From P36-A1 sp049478495 (lineage in GTDB: Bacteria > Bacillota_I > Bacilli_A > JAJDGJ01): 64,000 bases of DNA. The notes beneath the pieces were generated by a model. The model worked only from the letters and a program-made list of their open reading frames with translations, was not told the origin of the DNA and did not search any database. The stretch spans positions 1,550,001 through 1,614,000 of the forward strand of contig NZ_CP168083.1 of the NCBI RefSeq assembly GCF_049478495.1, read 5' to 3'. The translations under genes were made by a program, and so were the position numbers. Within the stretch, counting starts at the first letter, position 1. Every line of letters begins with the position of its first letter. Shown one piece after another: positions 8,873 through 16,596 of this stretch.

Positions 8873-9224
8873 ACTTTAATACATTAGTAAACGTTGTTAA
8901 AAACGTTCTTTTTATCCCAACAAAATTAGCAATTTTCACATCATTAATCAGTATACCTAAATTATTATATACTTGGTCAGTTGTATTTTTAACTTCGTAA
9001 AACTCTTTAGCTAGTCTTATTGTACTTTTATACCATGATATAGCTATTTCTAATGCTTTATCAACATCAGTTTGATTACTTAATATGTTTATTATATCAC
9101 TTGTTGAATTCACATAAGAATCAAAACACTTAAGTTTTATTGATATTTCTTTTGTTATATTGATTGTTTTATGTTTTGCTGCCTTTACATTACCTAGCTT
9201 GCTATAATCATCAAATTCTAACAT
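8850..9224 (-). CDS. Probable N-terminal part of the MuF-type minor head protein
   Basis: 124 residues, mainly helical. The 3' end overlaps the next gene by 8-23 bases depending on which start is used. Alone it has no recognised family, but a MuF protein normally has a ~120-170 residue helical domain directly before the VARGS-CxxC segment, and this frame ends precisely there. It is either a separate coupled gene or the front half of a gene split by a frameshift. Terminase and portal genes that should precede it are absent. Confidence 0.55.
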   Translation of the reverse strand: MLEFDDYSKLGNVKAAKHKTINITKEISIKLKCFDSYVNSTSDIINILSNQTDVDKALEIAISWYKSTIRLAKEFYEVKNTTDQVYNNLGILINDVKIANFVGIKRTFLTTFTNVLKYERVHHE

Positions 9225-9288
9225 ATAATCACCTCATCATTATAATAAGCTGATTAATTAATGCTAAACTATACAATTAACGTAAACT

Positions 9289-9633
9289 TTATAAGTGATT
9301 TGAAAGCTTATCATTTATAATTACAATCCTTTTATCTATGCCAGATACTGAATATCCGAGTAAATATGCAGTATTTTCTCTACTATATCCCTTTAGATAA
9401 ATACATTCAAATATTTCTTTATCTTTATCGTATGGCTTCTCATTTAGGTTATCAATTGCATTTTTTAAAATGCCTACACGATTTCTTATATATAACATTT
9501 TATGTAATACTTCGCTATCGATTTTTTGATTATCATTTATTTTTTCTAAAAGTTTATATTCATCTTCATAATATTTCAGTTTATTCAAATCATTTTTATA
9601 TTTTTGAATTTGTTTTCTAAATGATTTTCCCAA
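9289..9633 (-). CDS. ArpU/RinA-like late transcription activator
   Basis: 114 residues: a Lys-rich coiled coil (residues ~5-70), then a sigma-region-4-like helix-turn-helix (YLKGYSRENTAYLLGYS, ~80-100). Phage regulators of the ArpU/RinA type have this size and switch on packaging and structural genes, usually just upstream of the small terminase. Here the position is right, but the terminase is gone. AGGAGG precedes the start. Confidence 0.65.
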   Translation of the reverse strand: MGKSFRKQIQKYKNDLNKLKYYEDEYKLLEKINDNQKIDSEVLHKMLYIRNRVGILKNAIDNLNEKPYDKDKEIFECIYLKGYSRENTAYLLGYSVSGIDKRIVIINDKLSNHL

Positions 9634-9777
9634 TTTGTTATTCCTCCTTTTATAAGTAATTGTGTTATAATTTAGATGTCATAATAAATCATAAAACACT
9701 CTTACTAAAGGGTGTTTTTTCATGTTTAAATCAATTATTAATAAATATCCAGGATGTAATAAGTTCTAATAATTATT

Positions 9778-9989
9778 TCAATTTAGACACAGTATATATA
9801 CAAATGCGAGCATAAGTGCAAGTATTGGAACAAGTATTGTCAGTAATGCTAAGTAGTTATTTAAATAATATTTATTGATATTAAATCTATAATTTTTTAG
9901 TGCTTTTTTTCATTTCCTAATTCTTCCAATAAAAATGGATCATTCATACTTTTGATATGGTCCAAAATTGGTTGTTCTAATCCTGCCAT
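9778..9989 (-). CDS. Small phage membrane protein, readable only with a -1 shift at A AAA AAG
   Basis: The ATG at 9989 opens a 30-codon frame ending at 9897 (…GNEKKH). In that frame the heptamer A AAA AAG occurs four codons before the stop. A -1 slip there gives a 70-residue product whose second half has an evident membrane helix (YLALLTILVPILALMLAFVY) and ends at 9778. Either a programmed frameshift or a simple indel in an A7 run. The N-terminus shares HIKSMNDP with the micro-protein at 13420-13530. Confidence 0.5.
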
Positions 9990-10008
9990 TATAAATCTTA
10001 TCCTTTCT

Positions 10009-10215
10009 TTATTTCCATCTATTCTTATGCTTTCGTATTTTCCCACTATTATGTCCTGTATTTGGATCATAAGTTGAAGATGTTACTTTAATACCATTTT
10101 TCACTTTAAACTCTTTTACGTATTTATTTATGATGTATTCATTTCTTAAATCTTTATTTTTGAAAAACTTTTCTTCAATTGTTCCATCTTGATACTTAAT
10201 TTTATATATTGGCAT
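10009..10215 (-). CDS. Small basic phage protein, unknown
   Basis: 68 residues, Lys-rich, beginning MPIYKIKYQDG and ending in a basic KIRKHKNRWK tail, which suggests nucleic acid contact. AAAGGAG stands 7 bases before the ATG. It is part of the early-to-middle phage operon downstream of the HNH gene. No family recognised. Confidence 0.65.
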   Translation of the reverse strand: MPIYKIKYQDGTIEEKFFKNKDLRNEYIINKYVKEFKVKNGIKVTSSTYDPNTGHNSGKIRKHKNRWK

Positions 10216-10228
10216 TTATTTATCTCCT

Positions 10229-10654
10229 TTAAAATTCACAAGCTTTTATCCATTTACCTTTGATTAAATAGATTTTATTATTTATTTGATTTTGGTAGCT
10301 TTTACTAAATATACGTTCTCCTACCATTAGTGATTGTTTTATCTCATCTCTTGTTAAAAACTGTCCTAGATATTTATCATGCTTCCAAACATCATAGACA
10401 TATATTTCTAAGTCTTTAAGCGTAAATTTTAAATTTCTAATATATCTAACTGAAACATCTAGATTATAATAGTCTTTTAAAATAACACCATAGCGTCTTA
10501 GGTATTTTGGGAACATTCCTAGTTCATCTTCAACATAAAGTTGAACTACATCTTTTTTATTTGGCTTAATATATTTCTTGCCTTTAATACTGCGAATATC
10601 CATATATAGATTATATTCATATTTTGGATATTCTTCTAACTGATACCAATCCAT
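10229..10654 (-). CDS. Phage protein, unknown
   Basis: 141 residues, Tyr- and Lys-rich. A TTG at 10672 overlaps the HNH stop codon, but AAAAGGAG is placed seven bases before the ATG at 10654, which I take as the start. Residues near the end (IYLIKGKWIKACEF) look like a small beta hairpin. I recognise no domain; the location among nucleases and SSB suggests a role in DNA metabolism or late regulation. Confidence 0.65.
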   Translation of the reverse strand: MDWYQLEEYPKYEYNLYMDIRSIKGKKYIKPNKKDVVQLYVEDELGMFPKYLRRYGVILKDYYNLDVSVRYIRNLKFTLKDLEIYVYDVWKHDKYLGQFLTRDEIKQSLMVGERIFSKSYQNQINNKIYLIKGKWIKACEF

Positions 10655-10668
10655 AATACTGCTCCTTT

Positions 10669-11319
10669 TCAATCATTTTCATAAAATTGTATTTTGCCAC
10701 TTTTAATAAACTTATCAAGGGTATTATCTACTCTTGTATATGTTAGATGATATTTATTTTTAAATTCATTCTCACCAATCATATGAACTTCAATATGATG
10801 ATCAGAACATAATGGTAATACTTGTAATCCAATGTGCGATATTTTATTTCTATTTCTACCAATGCCTACTCTGTCAACATGATGTATTTGAGCGTGAGGC
10901 TTACCGCAGATTACGCACTGTCTTTTTAAACACATCATAAGCACTTGATATGGCAAAAAATTAAAGTCTTCATATTCTTTTGTTTTAAGATTTATTGGTA
11001 TGTTGTTTATGATTACAAAATCTATTAAGTCAGTTATCAACCTTATTGCTTGGTCTTTTGTACATATACTTAAACTTTGAATGTGATTATGAAGCATTAT
11101 CTGTTTTCTAATTATCTCTTTATCGTGGCCTGTATAGTATTCAATGTCTTTACAAATTGCAAATATACATTTTCTTTGAGAATCAGTAATTCTGATTCTG
11201 TCTGTAATATACATTTCAACTTTAAGTGGTTCATTCTCACTTAACATAAGCTGCTCTAGGCTAGATAACTCTAATCCTAGAACAACTACATCATTTCCTT
11301 TTTTAATCAAGACTGGCAT
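10669..11319 (-). CDS. Putative HNH nuclease of phage recombination module
   Basis: 216 residues. The C-terminal half has the zinc-finger HNH layout: CVICG at ~140, then IHHVDRVG with the catalytic His pair, and LPLCSDHHIEVH, giving a beta-beta-alpha metal site with both cysteine pairs or equivalents. The N-terminal half matches the size of the 'putative HNHc nuclease' family found beside SSB and RusA in Bacillota phages. It probably acts on recombination or replication intermediates. It is 3 bases from the ssb stop. Confidence 0.8.
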   Translation of the reverse strand: MPVLIKKGNDVVVLGLELSSLEQLMLSENEPLKVEMYITDRIRITDSQRKCIFAICKDIEYYTGHDKEIIRKQIMLHNHIQSLSICTKDQAIRLITDLIDFVIINNIPINLKTKEYEDFNFLPYQVLMMCLKRQCVICGKPHAQIHHVDRVGIGRNRNKISHIGLQVLPLCSDHHIEVHMIGENEFKNKYHLTYTRVDNTLDKFIKSGKIQFYEND

Positions 11320-11322
11320 TAT

Positions 11323-11742
11323 TTAAAATGGCAACTCGTTATCACTGATTGATAATTCTTTATCAAAAAATTGGTTACCTGTATTTACTTTAACTGATTT
11401 AGTATTATCATTAACAATATTAGATTCCTTACTTTCCAAAAATTCGAAATTTTCTACAACTACTTCTGTAATATAGACACGACGTCCATTAGCATCATCA
11501 TAGTTTCTAGTTTGAATTCTTCCATCAACACCAATTAAAGCACCTTTTGCAAGATAAGTCGCCATTGTTTCTGCAGGTTTACCCCAAGCTATACAGCTGA
11601 TAAAATCCGCTTCACGTTCGCCACTTTGATTTGTAAAAGTTCTATTTACTGCAATAGTAAAGTTAATAAAACTTCTTCCAGATTGTGTCTTTTTAAGTTC
11701 TAAGTCTCTAGTTATTCTTCCTGTTAAAACAGTTCTATTCAT
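11323..11742 (-). CDS. ssb: Single-stranded DNA-binding protein
   Basis: 139 residues. OB-fold at residues 1-105 with typical motifs (MNRTVLTGRITRDLEL, FTIAVNRTF, DFISCIAWGKPAE), a short flexible linker and the acidic tip DNELPF, which recruits replication and repair proteins. It coats ssDNA during phage replication. It lies in a middle operon with RusA and HNH nuclease. Confidence 0.95.
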   Translation of the reverse strand: MNRTVLTGRITRDLELKKTQSGRSFINFTIAVNRTFTNQSGEREADFISCIAWGKPAETMATYLAKGALIGVDGRIQTRNYDDANGRRVYITEVVVENFEFLESKESNIVNDNTKSVKVNTGNQFFDKELSISDNELPF

Positions 11743-11756
11743 GCAAATGCCTCCTT

Positions 11757-12077
11757 TTAATATAAATCTTCATAAATGCCAAGATCGGTTAAACTTATTT
11801 GCGATTGATCAATATCTTCGGCATATAGTCTTATTCTTAATTCTTCTATAAATTTTTCTAAATCTTTTAAAACTTCATAATTTAATACATTTGACTTTAT
11901 TTTCCTTTTTACTTCATTTGAAGTTAAATCATATTCATATTCTGAATTTTGAATACTTAATCCAATTTGAATATTTTTATTCGTTACTCTTTGACTGAAA
12001 ATTTCAGCATCTTCAAATAACTTATTAATTAAGAGTAATCTTTCATTTAATATTTTAGCTTGTTGATTATTATCCAT
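11757..12077 (-). CDS. Phage protein, unknown
   Basis: 106 acidic, helical residues (ILNERLLLINKLFEDAE). AAGGAG precedes the start with standard spacing. Located between rusA and ssb, so it is probably co-expressed with the replication module. No domain recognised. Confidence 0.65.
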   Translation of the reverse strand: MDNNQQAKILNERLLLINKLFEDAEIFSQRVTNKNIQIGLSIQNSEYEYDLTSNEVKRKIKSNVLNYEVLKDLEKFIEELRIRLYAEDIDQSQISLTDLGIYEDLY

Positions 12078-12088
12078 ATATTTTCTCC

Positions 12089-12451
12089 TTATAATCCAAT
12101 AAATTTTAATTTAACACCTTGCCAATTTTTGTTAATTTCAAAATCATGGGTAATTGATTGGATATGTTTAGCATTATCATTTTCTAACAATTCCATATTT
12201 TGAAGCTCATCTAATATAGCTTTCAATAAAAGATTATCTAAATCAAAATTACTAGATTTAGATTGCCATACTGCATTTATTTTAGCTGGCGTAGCTATAA
12301 GCTCGTTTATCTGAGCTTTTACTTGCCAACAAATTAAAGACTGCAGGTCTTTTTTGGCTTTATTGGAAACTGCCCAATGAGTCCTAGCTAGTTGAGTGTA
12401 ATTATTTAAATTAAAGTTTTTTAAAGGCATTTCAATTTTGATTTCTGTCAT
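12089..12451 (-). CDS. rusA: RusA-family Holliday junction resolvase
   Basis: 120 residues, matching the ~120-residue RusA family. The active-site core DLDNLLLKAILDEL (residues ~74-88) includes the conserved Asp residues that bind metal, followed by the second acidic region. It resolves four-way junctions made during phage recombination and replication. Neighbours are the methyltransferase and SSB. Confidence 0.85.
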   Translation of the reverse strand: MTEIKIEMPLKNFNLNNYTQLARTHWAVSNKAKKDLQSLICWQVKAQINELIATPAKINAVWQSKSSNFDLDNLLLKAILDELQNMELLENDNAKHIQSITHDFEINKNWQGVKLKFIGL

Positions 12452-12462
12452 TTTATTCTTCC

Positions 12463-13275
12463 TTAAAATAATTTTTGTTGTTCTTCAAATTCAATGCTTA
12501 ACAGTTCATCTTTTGACTTTTTATAAATATCTCTTAATACCTCGAATCCGAATGAGTTACGTTTTGTTTTTTTTGTAGCCAATAATGTTGTACCACTCCC
12601 AGCCACTGGATCAATAACTACATCACCCTCATCAGTAAAGGTTTTAATTAATTTTTCTAATAAATTAACTGGTTTTTGTGTTGGATGTATTTTGGGTACT
12701 TCTTTTACACTATCCCTTTTAAACTCAAACCAATTCAATATCATTTTTTTACCTGTTTCTTCTTGTTGCCAAGCATTGTTAAATTTAGGTAATTTGTCAC
12801 GATATAATACAACTGCATATTCTGTTGCACCTAGTATTTTTTGATTAGCTTTTAAAGCTTGTCCACTTGTTTTTTTAATAAAAAATAACGGATAAGCATT
12901 TTTAAATCCATATCTTTTACCAATTTCGATTAACATATGCATTTGCTGAAATGCACAGAATATAATCATTGCTGGTGCTTTTCCTTTTTCTTTAGGTTCT
13001 TTGATTAAAAGCTTTTGACAAAAATGCATATATTCTACTAAATTAAAATTTTTATCGCTAGGGAAGAATTGCGAATTTGCTTTTTTACTTTCCCCATTTT
13101 TATTGTCTCCGCCAATATACCAACTCGGATTACTGGCATATGCATTATTTCCTAAATTATATGGAATGTCTGCTATAACTAATTGCGCTTTTGGTATGTT
13201 ATACCTTTTATAGTTTTGAAAGCTATCATGATATAGCTCGCATTTTATCTTTCTTTGTTTATTTGCATTTTCCAT
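12463..13275 (-). CDS. Phage DNA N4-cytosine/N6-adenine methyltransferase, beta class order
   Basis: 270 residues. The catalytic motif IV reads DIPYNLG (residues 35-41) rather than the standard DPPY, and the SAM-binding motif I is DPVAGSGTTLLA near residue 222. Motif IV before motif I is the beta-class order. The IHPTQKP segment before motif I is typical of solitary phage enzymes. No restriction endonuclease is next to it, so it likely protects phage DNA from host restriction or regulates packaging. The proline-serine variants of motif IV are known; activity is likely. Confidence 0.9.
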   Translation of the reverse strand: MENANKQRKIKCELYHDSFQNYKRYNIPKAQLVIADIPYNLGNNAYASNPSWYIGGDNKNGESKKANSQFFPSDKNFNLVEYMHFCQKLLIKEPKEKGKAPAMIIFCAFQQMHMLIEIGKRYGFKNAYPLFFIKKTSGQALKANQKILGATEYAVVLYRDKLPKFNNAWQQEETGKKMILNWFEFKRDSVKEVPKIHPTQKPVNLLEKLIKTFTDEGDVVIDPVAGSGTTLLATKKTKRNSFGFEVLRDIYKKSKDELLSIEFEEQQKLF

Positions 13276-13419
13276 TTTACTCTTCCTTTAAATAATTTTT
13301 AAAGAGTCGGTTTTGCATTTGAACATATTACTTATTAAGTAGAAAGTTTACACGCTCCTTTTTTATAAAGTTCCGACTCTTTTGTATAGCACACGATGTT
13401 ATTTTTAAAAGTGAGTTAT

Positions 13420-13530
13420 TCACTCCCTTTCTTGCTTTTTTAGTAAAGAACGCATCGCCTGCTTCTCTAATTCAATATTTAAATTTGGATCATTTAATGA
13501 TTTAATATGTTGAATTATTATATTTTCCAT
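13420..13530 (-). CDS. 36-residue phage micro-protein
   Basis: MENIIIQHIKSLNDP followed by a charged helix ending KKQERE. GGAG is placed 9 bases upstream of the ATG. Its HIKSLNDP segment matches HIKSMNDP in the small protein at 9778-9989, so these are paralogous micro-proteins and not chance frames. Function unknown. Confidence 0.5.
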   Translation of the reverse strand: MENIIIQHIKSLNDPNLNIELEKQAMRSLLKKQERE

Positions 13531-13577
13531 TTTCGTATTTCTCCTTTTTTAAGATATTTACATTTGATTTTTATTTT

Positions 13578-13706
13578 CTAAATAAAATTTAATATATCAG
13601 CTGCTATCGTTAGCCCGCATAATATCAGCATTAAAATCATAAAAGGAGATATATCTTCTTCGCAATTTATATAGTCAATTGTGACTTTTTTTAATTTTTT
13701 TAACAT
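13578..13706 (-). CDS. 42-residue phage membrane micro-protein
   Basis: AAGGAG stands 6 bases before the ATG. The protein has a basic, short N-terminus (MLKKLKKV), then a 20-residue hydrophobic helix (residues ~20-40). Orientation and spacing fit the early operon between the replication initiator and the methyltransferase. No family recognised. Confidence 0.5.
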   Translation of the reverse strand: MLKKLKKVTIDYINCEEDISPFMILMLILCGLTIAADILNFI

Positions 13707-13859
13707 ATCTTACTCCTTGAAGGTAATTTTTATTATTATTGTCTTTCTAAAATACATCATTTAAGAACTTTTAAGCGTCTTTAATTCCATAGTTATATAA
13801 ATACTCATTTTTAACATCAATAACTCATATGGACTAATAAACAAGTAAATTATTTGATT
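13707..13859. other. Short non-coding gap in the early phage operon
   Basis: About 150 AT-rich bases without a convincing gene. The only minus-strand frame with an ATG is 15 codons. No hairpin with a T tail is evident. Likely a spacer or leader. Confidence 0.4.
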
Positions 13860-14714
13860 TTATTGTTTGTTAATACTTTCTTTTCTTTCATTTCTCATTT
13901 GATTTAGTATTTTGTCAACTTTTTTCTTATCAACTGGCGTTACTTTTTCAGTATATAACTGATCATCAACTCCCAAAGTTTCTTTTTCGTAATAGTTTTT
14001 AGTTGAATTAACAACAGGATTATATTTAACTTGTTTTTGATAATCCAAAAACATCTCGTTTAATAAAAATGAGTGAACATTTTTAATGAACTGTAATTGA
14101 CATCCTAAATTTGCTTGAGTAATTAAATAATTTTCAAATCCAATTTTTATTTTTTCAAATGAATATTTTTTTAATTGCTTTTTTAATTGCAAGTCAACTA
14201 ACTTTTTTGAAAATCTAGAACTAAAATTTTGATAGTATTTTGAAAATATAATTTTTAACATTTTAATATTATCTTGTATATTATCTATATTCTTTTCTAT
14301 ATTCTCTTCCTCTTTATTAATAGCCTCATCATTTTGATTAGGCAGACTAATCAATTTGATTAGGCATGCCTCATCATTTTGATTAGACATAACATCGTTT
14401 TTTTGTTGTGCCTCTTCAATTTGATTAGACACATATTCTTTATATTTTGGCGTTAATTTTAGTAATCTACAGTGAGCTAACTTCTTGCTTTCTATGAAAT
14501 TATATTCAATTAAATTTGCAATTTTTCTAGTTACGGTTGGCAAAGAAACATTAAGCTCCTCTGCAATTGTTTTATTTTTTTTAACATAGCCTCGACCTTT
14601 AGAAAAATATTCAATATCATTTAAAATTATAGCCTCAATGATATCAATCTTTTTAGCGATTACTAACTTATACGTGTGAGAATCTATACTTATCATTGCT
14701 TTTTTTACTGCCAT
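13860..14714 (-). CDS. Phage replication initiator with helix-turn-helix (replisome organiser type)
   Basis: 284 residues. Residues ~1-100 form a winged-helix domain (the pattern NKTIAEELNVSLPTVTRKIANL is helix-turn-helix) like the N-terminal domain of phage replication organisers. The middle has repeated SNQ-DEA elements (residues ~103-130) that are the protein reading of DNA iterons, and the C-terminus (KYYQNFSSRFSKKL to HSFLLNEMF) resembles DnaD-like or loader-contact regions. It would bind the origin within its own gene and load helicase, as lambda O does. Start at 14714; GAAGGGAAG lies upstream. Confidence 0.75.
   Translation of the reverse strand: MAVKKAMISIDSHTYKLVIAKKIDIIEAIILNDIEYFSKGRGYVKKNKTIAEELNVSLPTVTRKIANLIEYNFIESKKLAHCRLLKLTPKYKEYVSNQIEEAQQKNDVMSNQNDEACLIKLISLPNQNDEAINKEEENIEKNIDNIQDNIKMLKIIFSKYYQNFSSRFSKKLVDLQLKKQLKKYSFEKIKIGFENYLITQANLGCQLQFIKNVHSFLLNEMFLDYQKQVKYNPVVNSTKNYYEKETLGVDDQLYTEKVTPVDKKKVDKILNQMRNERKESINKQ
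14331..14430 (-). repeat. Four iterons within the replication initiator gene, candidate phage origin
   Basis: The plus-strand reading contains four copies of a 14-mer of the form CA(A/T)TTTGATTAG(A/G)C near 14331-14343, 14352-14365, 14375-14388 and 14417-14430. All are in the same orientation, with start-to-start spacing of about 21, 23 and 42 bases (two, two and four helical turns). Spacing in phase with the helix is what initiator-binding iterons show. Confidence 0.6.
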
Positions 14715-14864
14715 TTTTAGACTTCCCTTCTTGCCATCTCCTGCTTGCGTTTATTCTATATAATCGAAACATCATATTATCACTGTTATTTGCGATACCT
14801 ATGCTTGTTTTCTTTGTTTTTATTGTTATTATTAAATTGGCCTTTTTTGACCACTTTTTTACGG
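14715..14864. other. Intergenic gap between initiator and second recombinase
   Basis: About 150 bases. No convincing gene on either strand. On the minus strand an AT-rich segment with AAAAAAGGCC precedes the initiator's ribosome binding site. May hold recombination sites of the adjacent recombinase, but no inverted repeat stands out. Confidence 0.3.
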
Positions 14865-15701
14865 CTATTTATTCTTTTGAGACCTAAATATATCGACTAA
14901 TTCCTCTTGATTCATTTCTGTGTAAATTGCTGTTGTATTAATGTTTGAATGAGATAGCAATTGTTTTAGTTGACTGATGTCTCCTTTTTTTACATATTCT
15001 TTTGCAAATAAGTGTCTAAGCGCATGTGGATATACTTTAGTTTTTTTTACTTTAGCTTTTCCAGATAAGCGTTTAAGCTTGCTGCGATAACTAGTTTTTG
15101 ATTTATTAAAAATAATTTCTTCTGGTCCTTTAAATGAATAAAGTTGTTCTAGCTGCTTTCTTAGCCATAAAGGTAACGCTTTAGTAGAACTTTTACCTTT
15201 ATTTCTTACTGTAAATGATTTTTTACTTAGATCATGCATTGTAATTTGACATACTTCAGATATTCTCATACCTGAATTCATAATCACTAGAATAAATGAT
15301 TTAATATCATAGTCAGCATCGCATGCTTTAATTAATCTTTTAAATTCTTTTTTATTCAAATATTCTCTATGACCTAAATCTTGAATTTGCATATGCTTCA
15401 ATTTTAAATCTAATGGATTTAGAGTAATTATCTTATTCTTATAAGCCCAATTTATATAAATGTTTAATATAACAATTTTACTATTGATTGTTTTTTCATT
15501 ATCGTATGTACTAATAAGATACTGCTTAAAGCTTATTAAGGCTCTTTTAGATAGCTCTTGAATATTGTTGTCCTCACAGTACTTATTAAACTGTTTAAGG
15601 CAGTATTTGTAAGCTTTAACAGTATTATTTGCAAGCTCATTATTAATACATTCTTCGATATATTCTTCAACCTTAATAATCAACTTTATCATTCCTTTCA
15701 T
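14865..15701 (-). CDS. Second tyrosine recombinase inside the phage early operon
   Basis: 278 residues. N-terminal SAM-like core-binding domain (residues ~5-95) and catalytic domain with the conserved set: Arg in SGMRISE, HALRHLFA (His-x-x-Arg), LLSHSNINTT (third His) and the nucleophile Tyr in TAIYTE. Complete and probably active. It is separate from the integrase at 19.5 kb and resembles XerC/D-type enzymes. In this place it may resolve multimers or move a sub-element. A TTG at about 15683 has a better ribosome binding distance than the first ATG, so the N-terminus is uncertain. Confidence 0.85.
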   Translation of the reverse strand: MKGMIKLIIKVEEYIEECINNELANNTVKAYKYCLKQFNKYCEDNNIQELSKRALISFKQYLISTYDNEKTINSKIVILNIYINWAYKNKIITLNPLDLKLKHMQIQDLGHREYLNKKEFKRLIKACDADYDIKSFILVIMNSGMRISEVCQITMHDLSKKSFTVRNKGKSSTKALPLWLRKQLEQLYSFKGPEEIIFNKSKTSYRSKLKRLSGKAKVKKTKVYPHALRHLFAKEYVKKGDISQLKQLLSHSNINTTAIYTEMNQEELVDIFRSQKNK

Positions 15702-15717
15702 TTTTAATTTTATATAT

Positions 15718-15981
15718 CTATTTTTTAGAAATCTCTTGCCTTAAAGCCTTTAGACCACTAACTAGTGCAAGAGGTAAATTTTGATTACTTAAACTTACTA
15801 AATCTTCATATTTTTCAAATTTAATTCTTTCTTTTTTATATATTTCAAAATTATCTTTTTTGATTATAAAACTCAAATTGCTTTTAGTTTTAATAAATAT
15901 GTACTTTTCATTTATTACGTGATTTACAATAAGATCACTTGAGTAAAGATAATTCAATATTTTTCTTATTTCTGGAGTCAT
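15718..15981 (-). CDS. Phage early protein, unknown
   Basis: 87 residues, mixed alpha/beta, basic. The start MTPEIRKILNYLYSSDL and the end ALVSGLKALRQEISKK suggest a small winged helix or DNA-binding fold, but no family is recognised. It is followed closely by the second recombinase gene. Confidence 0.55.
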   Translation of the reverse strand: MTPEIRKILNYLYSSDLIVNHVINEKYIFIKTKSNLSFIIKKDNFEIYKKERIKFEKYEDLVSLSNQNLPLALVSGLKALRQEISKK

Positions 15982-16065
15982 AATATATAACTTTTAGACC
16001 TTTCATTTTTCTTTTTATAATTATATTTTTTCCTATTTGCCAACTTCAATGTTATATTAGATATA

Positions 16066-16575
16066 TCAAACCGATAAAATTATGTGTTCAACTAAAGTTG
16101 TGTGGCTTGCTGTTACTGCATCAGCAAATAAAGCTTTAGGTTTCATTTTTTCGTTTTGTTTTTCTAATTCTATTCTTTTATTTCTTTCCTCTTTTAATCT
16201 GGTTGCTGCTTCAATTAATAAATCAGGATTGTCTAATAATTGATCAGTAGCATACATTCCTTCTTTTCTAATTGTTGGTAGTACTTCACTTGTAACCCAG
16301 CGTTTGAATTTTTTAGCACTTGGCAATTTACTTGAGAGGATGAGACTGTACAGACCGGATTCATTGATGATAGTCAAATCCTGTTTCCCACCAAGGGTGT
16401 CACATTTCGTTACCCCCTTATCCTCTTCATCAACATGGTCAATTAATGTTTTTCGGGTATTTGTATAACCGAGAATACCAGCTACATCCTTGCCTACAAA
16501 ATAAATTTCTTCTTCTATCTTAATTGTTCGGATTTCTCCGAATTCATTGTTTTTAAAAATTTCTAAATTATTCAT
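16066..16575 (-). pseudogene. Phage antirepressor with BRO-N domain, C-terminal domain truncated
   Basis: Residues 1-~110 form an intact BRO-N domain (FVGKDVAGILGYTNTRKTL, VTKCDTLGGKQDLTIINESGLYSLIL, WVTSEVLPTIRKEG). A linker coiled coil follows and then the first residues of the ANT/KilA-C domain (KPKALFADAV), after which the frame ends within 16 residues. Full antirepressors have about 240-260 residues, so about 80-90 are missing. The GC content is clearly above that of the neighbours (bases 16320-16440), suggesting recent import. The remaining BRO-N part could still bind DNA. Confidence 0.75.
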
Positions 16576-16596
16576 ATGTTTCTCCTTTGTGTTAGT

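Noticed and set aside
12463..13275. Complete restriction-modification system
   Set aside because: No endonuclease gene flanks the methyltransferase; neighbours are typical phage replication genes, so it is treated as solitary.
13276..13419. Terminator or RNA element from AAGAGTCGG/CCGACTCTT
   Set aside because: The 10-bp inverted repeat encloses about 70 bases and has no T tail; it is noted but not strong enough to be called a feature.
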